From: Anaerovirgula multivorans
Lineage (GTDB): Bacteria; Bacillota; Clostridia; Peptostreptococcales; Natronincolaceae
Assembly (NCBI RefSeq): GCF_900188145.1
Contig: NZ_FZOJ01000011.1
Location: forward strand, 1 to 64,000
DNA length: 64,000 nucleotides
Direction of reading: 5' to 3'
The number at the start of each line of letters is the position of its first letter. Positions within the stretch are counted from its first letter, which is position 1. The notes under the pieces were generated by a model. It did not search any database and was not told the origin of the DNA. It worked only from the letters and a program-made list of their open reading frames with translations. Position numbers and translations under genes: made by a program. Positions 54,960 through 62,527 of this stretch are shown in pieces.

Positions 54960-56150
54960 CTAATAAGGTTCTATCGTATCTAGGTAAGTAAATTCACCAT
55001 CTTTAACGGTTTTGATAACTGCACTCTTAACAGCATCACCATTAACATCTAATGTAATGATACCAGCAGCTCCTTCAAACCCTTGAGTTTTAGCAATTTC
55101 TTGTGTGATTGCAACAGGGTCTGTTGAGTTAGCTCTAGTAATAGCATCTAGGATTAAGATGTAGGCATCGTATCCAAGCGCTGTAACAGCAGCAGGTTCT
55201 CTGTTGTATTTGCTTCTGTAAGTATCTAAGAATTTTTCAGACTCTTTTGTAATAGGTGTTTCAGATGTAAAGAAGGTTGAGAATACAGCCCCTTCTACAA
55301 ACTCTTGCCCAATATCTATAAACTCAGGTGTTTCCCAAGTATCTCCACCGATGATAGGAACATCAATTCCTAATTGTCTAGCTTGTTGGATTACCAACGC
55401 TGACTCAGTAAAGTTACCAGGTGCAAAAATAACGTCTGGATTCTTAGAACTGATATTTAATAGCTGTGAGGAGAAATCTTGATCTCCAGTATTATAGTTG
55501 GCAACTTCAATAATAGAGTCTTCATCACTGGTTAATTCTCTAAATGAATCAGTAAAGAATTTAGCTAAGCCAACAGCATAATCATTAGAAACCTCTTGAA
55601 TAATGGCTGCCTTTTTAGCACCAAGGTTGTTAAATGCATAGTTTGCCATTACTGTCCCTTGAAAAGGATCAATAAAGCATACTCTGAAATAATACTCATT
55701 TCCTTGAGTGACTAGTGGGTTTGTAGCTGATGCAGCAACTGCTGGTATTCTAGCATCTCTAACAATATCTCCAGCCGCTATTGAATACCCACTTCCCCAG
55801 CTTCCGATAATAGCTGTAACCTTATCTCTTTCTACAAGTCTTGCTGCAGCACTGGCCGCTTCAACAACGTCAGATTTGTTGTCAGCAATAACTAATTCAA
55901 CTTTTTTACCTAATACTTCTGGATATAATTCATTTGCTAGTCTCACACCTTCTACTTCTAACGCTCCACCAGCGGCGTTAGCCCCAGTAATTGGCTCAAA
56001 TACACCAATTCTGATTACTTCATCATCGTCTGCAACCTCTTCTGGTGTCTCATCTGCTGGTGCTTCAGCTGGTGCATTACTGCTGCAGCCTGTTAGTCCT
56101 AGTGATAAAACTAGAAGCATCACTAACAAAATAGATAACCACTTCTTCAC
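54960..56150 (-). CDS. livK: Branched-chain amino acid-binding lipoprotein LivK/LivJ
   Basis: 396 residues. The lipoprotein signal SILLVMLLVLSLGLTGCSS is followed by an acidic linker (APAEAPADETPEEVADDDE) and a type I binding fold with IRIGVFEPITGANAAGG, GSWGSGYSIAAGDIVRD and FFTSETPITKESEKFLDTYR. It starts at GTG (56150) after AAGGGGG, as the ATG one base upstream runs straight into TGA. First gene of the Liv operon, so the promoter lies in 56151-56490. Confidence 0.93.
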   Translation of the reverse strand: MKKWLSILLVMLLVLSLGLTGCSSNAPAEAPADETPEEVADDDEVIRIGVFEPITGANAAGGALEVEGVRLANELYPEVLGKKVELVIADNKSDVVEAASAAARLVERDKVTAIIGSWGSGYSIAAGDIVRDARIPAVAASATNPLVTQGNEYYFRVCFIDPFQGTVMANYAFNNLGAKKAAIIQEVSNDYAVGLAKFFTDSFRELTSDEDSIIEVANYNTGDQDFSSQLLNISSKNPDVIFAPGNFTESALVIQQARQLGIDVPIIGGDTWETPEFIDIGQEFVEGAVFSTFFTSETPITKESEKFLDTYRSKYNREPAAVTALGYDAYILILDAITRANSTDPVAITQEIAKTQGFEGAAGIITLDVNGDAVKSAVIKTVKDGEFTYLDTIEPY

Positions 56151-56490
56151 ATAAATTCCCCCTTAAATTTTAATGTGTGTTTCATGATTCATCTTCTTTT
56201 TTATATGAACTCTCTAGCCTTAGCTAAAGAACTCAGCTCATAATGATATATTATGAGATCTTGTACAAATATATGTTTTAAAAAACTGTTTTCTAGCAAT
56301 GGACAAATGTCTACCTCGTGTTAATATTAACATTATAATATAAATTCTGGAAATTTACAAAACTTTTTTAGGACAACTCTTTTTTGTTTTCTTCTACAGT
56401 TTAAAAAACAAAGATTAGCATCTGTGTTCTGTGGTATAATCATAGTAACTAATCATCTTATTTATATGGATGTGGAGAGGAGCAAGCCCT
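56151..56490. promoter_or_regulatory. Divergent spacer between livK and the selenoprotein gene
   Basis: 340 AT-rich bases without a gene. An 8-bp inverted repeat CTCATAAT/ATTATGAG lies at 56237-56257 and could be an operator. I see no T-box or leucine-responsive leader. Confidence 0.35.
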
Positions 56491-56784
56491 ATGAAATTTG
56501 TCCTAACAGAGAAAGTAAAGAAATATCTAGAAAAAAAATCTATCGATAGCTTAGTAATAGATACTGTAGACTTGAAAAATTGTTGAATTGCTCCTAGCTT
56601 ACCGTCAGTTTTGGCGGGTAAACCCAGCAAAAGCCAAGAGAAATTTGACATCCATGAAGTAGACGGAGTAAAGCTATATGTCAATAAAAGCATCCCTTTT
56701 AATAGTGAAAGTATTTCTATAAAAATAAGAAGGTTTTTCTTTGTTCACGAGCTCTATGTGGATGCAGTAGATCTGATGTACTAA
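56491..56784 (+). CDS. CC/Se-motif selenoprotein (97 aa, UGA = selenocysteine)
   Basis: GGAGAGGAG precedes an ATG whose frame runs 31 codons to a TGA (56584-56586), then 65 further codons to a TAA. The sequence around the TGA is LKNC-U-IAPSLPSVLAGKP: a Cys-Sec pair followed by a proline-containing segment. This matches my memory of an NCBI family called CC/Se motif family (seleno)protein, in which the second cysteine may be selenocysteine. A SECIS-like hairpin begins 12 bases after the TGA. Upstream (FVLTEKVKKYLEKKSIDSL) and downstream (KLYVNKSIPFNSESISIKI) parts both read as protein. The vicinal Cys-Sec suggests a redox or metal role; the function is unknown. Confidence 0.85.
56597..56623 (+). 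promoter_or_regulatory. SECIS-like element
   Basis: TTACC (56599-56603) pairs with GGTAA (56617-56621). After a bulged G, GTC pairs with GGC beneath a 6-base AGTTTT loop. The loop lies about 20 bases after the TGA, the distance used by bacterial SelB. The element is within the coding frame. Confidence 0.7.
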
Positions 56785-56786
56785 AA

Positions 56787-56980
56787 AAAGCATCTTCGAT
56801 GCTTTCGCTAGGAAACCCTAGGTTTCCTTCGACGACAGCAAAGCTGTCTGAGCACCTTCCTGAAGGCGGGCAGGGGATTTCATCCCCTACAACCCCTATT
56901 TTTATATACTAGGAAAGTTCTACTTTCCTAGTATATAAAAATAGCTATGCAGGCAAGTTTTTACTTGCCGCATAGCTTTT
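56787..56980. other. Seven consecutive hairpins
   Basis: Stems: 56787-56805 (AAAGCATC), 56810-56828 (AGGAAACC), 56834-56848 (GACAGC), 56855-56866 (CCTTC), 56872-56888 (AGGGGAT), 56898-56942 (20-bp perfect stem) and 56943-56977 (AGCTATG plus GGCAAGT). The last is followed by TTTT and can terminate the selenoprotein transcript. The block fills the space between this gene and the convergent TRAP operon. Confidence 0.8.
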
Positions 56981-57006
56981 AAATTTCACTAATTTTAAAA
57001 ATCATT

Positions 57007-58254
57007 TTAGAAAAATAATGGTATATATACAATCAACAATAGCACTGCCAACAACCCTAACATGAAGGGCAAAATAGACCTTGTGATTTTTTCAATCGGC
57101 AGCCCTGTTACAGTACTGGCTACATAAAGATTAATGGCTACTGGCGGTGTAATCATACCAATCGCTAAGCCCACTACAATAATCAAACCAAAGTGAATTA
57201 AATCGATACCTAACCCACTCACTAAAGGTAAAAATACTGGCGTTAATATAATCAACGCAGAAGCGGTTTCCATAAATACTCCTGCTATAACAATCACCAG
57301 TGTAATTAAAAGCATAATCACATACTTGTTGCTGGATAGAGATAATACTGCATTGGCAATAGCTGTAGGAACACTGTAATAAGCTAGTACCCAACTCAAA
57401 ATACTAGAGGTAGCAATAATAAACATAACCACCGCCATTGTCATAGCAGACCTGCAAATAATATGAAATACATCCTTCCATTTCATATCCTTATAAATAA
57501 ATAGGGCTACAAACAAGGAATAGTTCACCGCTATAACCGCTGCTTCTGATGGAGTGAAAAATCCTGTAAATATTCCTCCTAATATAATGACTGGCGTTAA
57601 TATTCCCCAAATAGCTTCTTTAAAGGTTTTTACTACATTTGCTATTGAGAAGGCAGAGCCTCTGGGATAATTATTTTTATAGGCATATCTTATAGCCAAA
57701 ACAATTAAGATCAAACCCATCAGGGATCCAGGTAAAAATCCACTTAAAAACAGCTTTGCCACTGATTGATCAGCAATGACTGCATATAAAATCATCGGGA
57801 CAGAGGGTGGAATAACTACTCCTATCGTTCCACTGGCAGCAATTAAGGCAGCTGAAGTAGCTTCATCATAGCCCTTCTTTTTTAGTTCGGGTATGAGGGG
57901 TGTTCCTACCGCTGCGGTGGTGGCGGCACCTGATCCGGAAATAGCAGCAAAAAACATGGAGGCCAGAACACATACTACTGACAATCCCCCTTTAAGAAAT
58001 CCGAAGATAGAATCTGCAAATTCCACTAATTTTCCCGATACCCTGCCTTTTGCCAGCAGGTCTCCTGCTAAAATGAAAAAGGGAACTGCTATTAGGGGAA
58101 AGGTATCTGTACCTGCAAACATTCTCTGAACCAAAACCGTTAGAGGCATTCCCTCCTTTACTAGTACTACCAAGGAGGCCAGTCCAATAGCAATCGCTAC
58201 AGGAATACCTACTATCATAAAAATCAAAAAAGAAATAAAGATAAGAGCTCCCAT
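57007..58254 (-). CDS. dctM: TRAP transporter large permease DctM (second system)
   Basis: 415 residues, about twelve helices, shorter than the kdu-linked DctM. FPLIAVPFFILAGDLLAKG, FFAAISGSGAATTAAVG and VFMETASALIILTPVFLPLV are family segments. It overlaps dctQ by one base (TAATG), the normal coupling. Last gene of a three-gene minus-strand operon. Substrate unknown; the neighbours ilvD and the kinase give only weak hints. Confidence 0.95.
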   Translation of the reverse strand: MGALIFISFLIFMIVGIPVAIAIGLASLVVLVKEGMPLTVLVQRMFAGTDTFPLIAVPFFILAGDLLAKGRVSGKLVEFADSIFGFLKGGLSVVCVLASMFFAAISGSGAATTAAVGTPLIPELKKKGYDEATSAALIAASGTIGVVIPPSVPMILYAVIADQSVAKLFLSGFLPGSLMGLILIVLAIRYAYKNNYPRGSAFSIANVVKTFKEAIWGILTPVIILGGIFTGFFTPSEAAVIAVNYSLFVALFIYKDMKWKDVFHIICRSAMTMAVVMFIIATSSILSWVLAYYSVPTAIANAVLSLSSNKYVIMLLITLVIVIAGVFMETASALIILTPVFLPLVSGLGIDLIHFGLIIVVGLAIGMITPPVAINLYVASTVTGLPIEKITRSILPFMLGLLAVLLLIVYIPLFF

Positions 58255-58748
58255 TAAGCCTCCACCTCCCCTTGGTCAAAAATCATTTCAACGATCAAGT
58301 TTATTCCATGAATAAACATCACAATAAAACTGAGTGGAATTCCCAAATAGATATACTTCATTGGTAGCCTTAGGGCTGGTGATAACTGAAAGCTTTGCAT
58401 AGCTATTAATTGAAAGCCATAATAGGCACATGTCCCAAAAAATATTAAAGATATGAATATACTTAATAAAGTAACTGCTTTCCTCAATGTCTTAGGCAGC
58501 AAATCTACACCAAAGGTAACAGCGATATGCATCTTTCTTTTATAGGCAAGTGTTGCTCCTAAAAAACTACTCCAAACTAACAAGTATCTTGCAGCCTCTT
58601 CCGTCCAAACCAAGGCATTAAAAAACACTCTAAAAATGATTTGAAGGCTTATAGAAACAATCATCCCTACAATTCCTAGAAAGACAACCCTTATAATCAT
58701 CCAATCCAACAGATCACTAATCTTTCCTAAATAATAGGTTAATTTCAT
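58254..58748 (-). CDS. dctQ: TRAP transporter small permease DctQ (second system)
   Basis: 164 residues, four helices, with the DctQ core LQIIFRVFFNALVWTEEAAR and LVWSSFLGATLAYKRKMHIA. It joins DctM to make the membrane unit. Located 64 bases after dctP. Confidence 0.92.
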   Translation of the reverse strand: MKLTYYLGKISDLLDWMIIRVVFLGIVGMIVSISLQIIFRVFFNALVWTEEAARYLLVWSSFLGATLAYKRKMHIAVTFGVDLLPKTLRKAVTLLSIFISLIFFGTCAYYGFQLIAMQSFQLSPALRLPMKYIYLGIPLSFIVMFIHGINLIVEMIFDQGEVEA

Positions 58749-58812
58749 TGTGTACCCCCTTATTTTTGAATTAGCCTTGGCAAATCACTACCAAGGCTAA
58801 TTTCAAACAATG

Positions 58813-59844
58813 TTATTTATTTAATTGCGCTTGAATTTTATCCATGTATTCTCCGTATTGTCCTCTATATTTCTCATACACTGATTGTACTGCTGCTTGG
58901 AAAGCGGCCACGTCTACTTCTGTAACCTCCATGCCTCTATCCTTTAATTCCTGTAAAAGAACTTCTTCTTCTTCTGTATTAACACCTCTTACATATACTG
59001 CTGCTTCTTGAGCAGATGTTTCCATAATTTCCTGAATATCTACTGGAAGCTTGTTAAATGCGTTTAGGCTCATCATAATGGTAGCTGGTGAATAACTATG
59101 TCTTGATAAGGATAAATGTTTTTGTGTCTCATCCAGTTTAAAGGAGTGAATTACTACTACTGGATTTTCCTGTCCATCGATGGTACCCTGTTGTAAAGCT
59201 GTAAGGGTTTCTGTCCACGCCATCGGTACAGTGTTTGCACCTAGCGCTTGGAAGGTATCGATATATACTGGATTTTCCATAACTCTTATTCTTAGCCCCT
59301 TCATATCATCAGGCGTGGTTACTGCTTTCTTAGAGTTTGTTAAGTTCCTAAATCCTCTTTCTGCAAAAGCAAGGCCTTTAAGGTTAACGTTCTCCATCTT
59401 ACCTAGAATCTCTTGTCCTACATCACCGTCTAACACACCATAAACCTCTTCACGATTACTGAATAGGAAAGGCAATTCAAATACAGCTACCTCTGGTACG
59501 AAGTTGGCGATAGGCCCATTGGTAATAACCCCCATATCCACTGTTCCCATCTGCATACCTTCTAACAATGTTCTTTCATCACCTAGCGTAGCATTTGGAT
59601 GGATTTCTATTTCTACTTTTCCTTCAGTTCTTTCTTCTACTAACTCTTTGAACTTAACAGCAGCGGTGTGGAAGCTGTCATTCTCATTAACAACGTGGGC
59701 TAACCGAAATTTCACTGGTTCAAACTCTTCTGCAGCAGGTTCTTCTCCTCCAGCTGCTGGTGCTGGCTGTTTTTCTCCGCAGGCAGCTAACAGGGTTAGC
59801 ACCAAAAGCATACATAATAAAACACTCAATTTCTTTTTCATCAT
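58813..59844 (-). CDS. dctP: TRAP transporter substrate-binding lipoprotein DctP (second system)
   Basis: 343 residues. Signal peptide LSVLLCMLLVLTLLAACGEK with a lipobox cysteine, then an Ala/Glu-rich linker. The DctP fold shows IEIHPNATLGDERTLLEGMQ and, near residue 170, MKGLRIRVMENPVYIDTFQA with the ligand-carboxylate arginine, plus ALQQGTIDGQENPVVVIHS. It captures a carboxylate solute for DctQM. GGGGGAAG precedes two ATGs; either may start. Confidence 0.93.
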   Translation of the reverse strand: MMKKKLSVLLCMLLVLTLLAACGEKQPAPAAGGEEPAAEEFEPVKFRLAHVVNENDSFHTAAVKFKELVEERTEGKVEIEIHPNATLGDERTLLEGMQMGTVDMGVITNGPIANFVPEVAVFELPFLFSNREEVYGVLDGDVGQEILGKMENVNLKGLAFAERGFRNLTNSKKAVTTPDDMKGLRIRVMENPVYIDTFQALGANTVPMAWTETLTALQQGTIDGQENPVVVIHSFKLDETQKHLSLSRHSYSPATIMMSLNAFNKLPVDIQEIMETSAQEAAVYVRGVNTEEEEVLLQELKDRGMEVTEVDVAAFQAAVQSVYEKYRGQYGEYMDKIQAQLNK

Positions 59845-59898
59845 TCTTCCCCCTTAAATAATTACGTCTCATTATTTATATTTGATCAAGTATTTTAC

Positions 59899-59917
59899 GG
59901 GAGGACAGAGTCCTCCC
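59899..59917 (-). terminator. Hairpin after ilvD
   Basis: GGGAGGAC and GTCCTCCC form a perfect 8-bp stem with a 3-base loop. It belongs to the same palindrome pattern as 34261-34323 and 51332-51356. T-content downstream is low. Confidence 0.5.
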
Positions 59918-59986
59918 CTGCCTTCAGCATGGTCATTTTACCTATGGCTTTTATAGAGATGGAGTTCTCTCTCCACCCGGTTTAAT

Positions 59987-61657
59987 TTAGTATTTAAACA
60001 CCGCGCCTGTGCTGGCAGATGTAACTAATTTGCTATATCTATACAAATAAGTTCCTTCCTCTGCTTTTGAAGGTGGCTGTTTCCAATCCTTTAGACGACT
60101 TTCAATTTCTTCATCAGTTAAGTCCACCCTTAAGACTCTATTCGGTATATCAATCTCAATGATATCTCCCTCTTGAACAATGGCAATAGGTCCTCCCTCT
60201 GATGCCTCTGGAGAAACGTGTCCTAGACAAGGTCCTCTTGTACCTCCTGAAAAACGTCCATCGGTAATCAAAGCAACAGATTTTTCTAAGCCCATTCCTA
60301 CGATTGCTGCGGTAGGACTTAGCATTTCCCTCATGCCAGGACCACCCTTTGGTCCCTCATATCGAATGATGACTACATCTCCTGATACAATTTTCTTATT
60401 AATAATAGCCCCATAAGCTTCTTCCTCTGATTCAAAAACCCTTGCTGGACCCTTATGCATCATCATCTCAGGTTCTACTCCTGATTGCTTGACGACAGCT
60501 CCATCTGGAGCAAGATTACCTCTTAGAATAGCAATACCACCTTCTTTGCTATAGGGTTTTTCTATAGCTCTTATGACATCAGTATCCCAAACCTCTGCCT
60601 TTGTTACGTTTTCTCCTAAGGTTTTGCCTGTGACAGTTATTTCATCATTATAGATTAATCCCGCCTTCATTAACTGATTAATGACGGCAGAAATGCCTCC
60701 AGCTTCATTCAAATCGTTGATACTATGGGCCCCAGCAGGACTTAGCTTAGCAATGTTGGCAACCTTTCTACTGACCTTATCAAATTCCTCTAAGTCCAAA
60801 GGAATCCTTGCTTCATTGGCAATCGCCATGAGATGCAATACGGTATTAGAGGAACCACCAATGGCCATATCAACTGCAATAGCATTTCTAAAGGCTCCCA
60901 GTGTTAATATGTCTCTTGGTCGAATATTTTCTTTAATCAGCTCCATGATTTGAATCCCAGCTCTTTTTGCCAATTGCCTTCTTTGTCCATAAGGAGCAGG
61001 TATCGTTCCGTTACCCGGCAGACCTATTCCTAGCGCTTCTGCAAGACAGTTCATGGTATTGGCGGTAAACATCCCGGCACAGCTACCACAGGTAGGACAG
61101 GATTGCATTTCTATTTCTTCTAATTCTTCAGCAGAAATTTTCCCTTCTACATGAGCCCCTACCCCTTCAAAAGCACCTCTTATTAAGTCTACTGTTTTAC
61201 CCTTATGACTTCCTGTTAGCATTGGGCCTCCGCTGATATAGATAGCAGGGATATTCAATCTAGCCGCAGCCATCATCATCCCCGGCACGATTTTATCGCA
61301 GTTTCCTATTAGAACCAATCCATTAAGCTGATGTCCTATCGTCATGGCTTCAATAGAGTCGGCAATTAGCTCTCTGGTGGAAAGAGGATACTTCATTCCA
61401 TTATGGTTCATGGCGATGCCATCGCATATCCCTATAACAGGAAATTCCATAGGTGTACCTCCAGCCGCACTTACCCCTAGCTTTACCGCCTGAGCTATTT
61501 CATTCAAGTGAAAATGTCCTGGAATCAGTTCATTGTGTGCATTGACTACACCAATTAATGGTTTTTTCAAATCTTCTGGCAGATACCCCATAGCATAAAA
61601 TAGAGAACGATGGGGTGCCCGATCTACACCTTGATAGGTTTCATTTACTTTTTTCAT
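59987..61657 (-). CDS. ilvD: Dihydroxy-acid dehydratase IlvD
   Basis: 556 residues, the normal length. It dehydrates dihydroxy-isovalerate and dihydroxy-methylvalerate in valine and isoleucine synthesis, using an iron-sulfur cluster. Cluster cysteines lie in [20 protein letters not shown] and [40 protein letters not shown] near residue 475 is also typical. It stands apart from other ilv genes. No T-box or long leader is visible upstream. Confidence 0.97.
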   Translation of the reverse strand: MKKVNETYQGVDRAPHRSLFYAMGYLPEDLKKPLIGVVNAHNELIPGHFHLNEIAQAVKLGVSAAGGTPMEFPVIGICDGIAMNHNGMKYPLSTRELIADSIEAMTIGHQLNGLVLIGNCDKIVPGMMMAAARLNIPAIYISGGPMLTGSHKGKTVDLIRGAFEGVGAHVEGKISAEELEEIEMQSCPTCGSCAGMFTANTMNCLAEALGIGLPGNGTIPAPYGQRRQLAKRAGIQIMELIKENIRPRDILTLGAFRNAIAVDMAIGGSSNTVLHLMAIANEARIPLDLEEFDKVSRKVANIAKLSPAGAHSINDLNEAGGISAVINQLMKAGLIYNDEITVTGKTLGENVTKAEVWDTDVIRAIEKPYSKEGGIAILRGNLAPDGAVVKQSGVEPEMMMHKGPARVFESEEEAYGAIINKKIVSGDVVIIRYEGPKGGPGMREMLSPTAAIVGMGLEKSVALITDGRFSGGTRGPCLGHVSPEASEGGPIAIVQEGDIIEIDIPNRVLRVDLTDEEIESRLKDWKQPPSKAEEGTYLYRYSKLVTSASTGAVFKY

Positions 61658-61696
61658 ATGATCAGCCCCTTAATTATTATTATTTATCTACTTTAA

Positions 61697-61756
61697 CATA
61701 ACAAAAGATCCAAAACTATTTAGTATATAGCTAAATATTTCGAATCTTTTGTTATG
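61697..61756. other. Nested inverted repeats upstream of ilvD
   Basis: Outer arms CATAACAAAAGAT (61697-61709) and ATCTTTTGTTATG (61744-61756) are perfect. An inner TATTTAG/CTAAATA pair forms a second stem. It lies between the response regulator gene and ilvD and could be an operator or the upstream gene's terminator, although no T-run is present. Confidence 0.5.
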
Positions 61757-61786
61757 CAGAATTTTGAAATTCTTGTCCTATTTTTA

Positions 61787-62527
61787 TTATTTTGTCATAA
61801 GCTGTCTTCTATATCCAGTGGGAGTAATCCCCTCATACCTTTGAAATACAATGCTGAAGTAGCTTAAATCTTCATATCCTACTCTGTAGGAAATTTCATT
61901 TAAGCTTAGATTAGGATTCCGCATGAGCTCCTTTGATTTTTGAATTCTTACTTGGTTTAAATAGTTAGAAAAATTTACCGCTGTCTTTTGCTTAAAAAAT
62001 TTTGAAAAGTAAGTGGAACTTAAGCCCACATAGTCTGCTACATTCTGCAGATGAATTTTACTGTGATAATGATCCTCTACATATTCTTTTGCCTTTAGAA
62101 TCACTTGATCCTCATAGATCTCTTGTTGTTTTTCCTCTTGAGGAACCGCTGCCTGTCGTTGCTTCTGATCATCTAGAAGCCTTTTCAACAAATTCTTTAA
62201 ATCCTTAGGGGGTATGGGCTTTAAAAGATAATCATAGGCTCCTAGCCTTAAAGCTTTTTGTGCATATTCAAACTTATCATAGGCGGATAGAAAAATGACG
62301 GTTGCTGAAGGTTGCTGTTGCTTGATGGTCTCTGTAGCCTCCAAACCATTGACCTGAGGCATCTTTATATCCATAAAAATCACATCTGGCTGAAGCTTTT
62401 CCGCCAGAGCTATGGCTTCTTCTCCGTTGGAGGCCTCAAATACAGTAATAGGCAAATTTTCTTCTTGAATAACAAATTTTGTATATTCCTTCATCATCTT
62501 TTCATCATCTACGATTAATAATTTCAT
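61787..62527 (-). CDS. Response regulator with AraC-type DNA-binding domain
   Basis: About 246 residues. Receiver domain 1-120 with the acidic pair VDDE, phosphoacceptor D53 (VIFMDIKMPQVNG) and the YDYLLKPI lysine. The C-terminal AraC/XylS HTH covers about 145-246, with LQNVADYVGLSSTYFSKFFK and ISYRVGYEDLSYFSIVFQRY. The ATG at 62527 overlaps the kinase stop (ATGA), so the two are coupled. A longer frame inside the kinase gene has no meaning. YesN-like; targets unknown, with the TRAP operon or ilvD downstream as candidates. Confidence 0.94.
   Translation of the reverse strand: MKLLIVDDEKMMKEYTKFVIQEENLPITVFEASNGEEAIALAEKLQPDVIFMDIKMPQVNGLEATETIKQQQPSATVIFLSAYDKFEYAQKALRLGAYDYLLKPIPPKDLKNLLKRLLDDQKQRQAAVPQEEKQQEIYEDQVILKAKEYVEDHYHSKIHLQNVADYVGLSSTYFSKFFKQKTAVNFSNYLNQVRIQKSKELMRNPNLSLNEISYRVGYEDLSYFSIVFQRYEGITPTGYRRQLMTK

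Noticed and set aside
56415-56693. 92-codon minus-strand ORF
   Set aside because: It overlaps the selenoprotein gene in antisense, has no ribosome site and reads as low-complexity Ser/Phe/Leu.
61658-61786. T-box leader for ilvD
   Set aside because: The gap is only 129 bases and shows no T-box sequence or specifier stem; only nested inverted repeats are seen.
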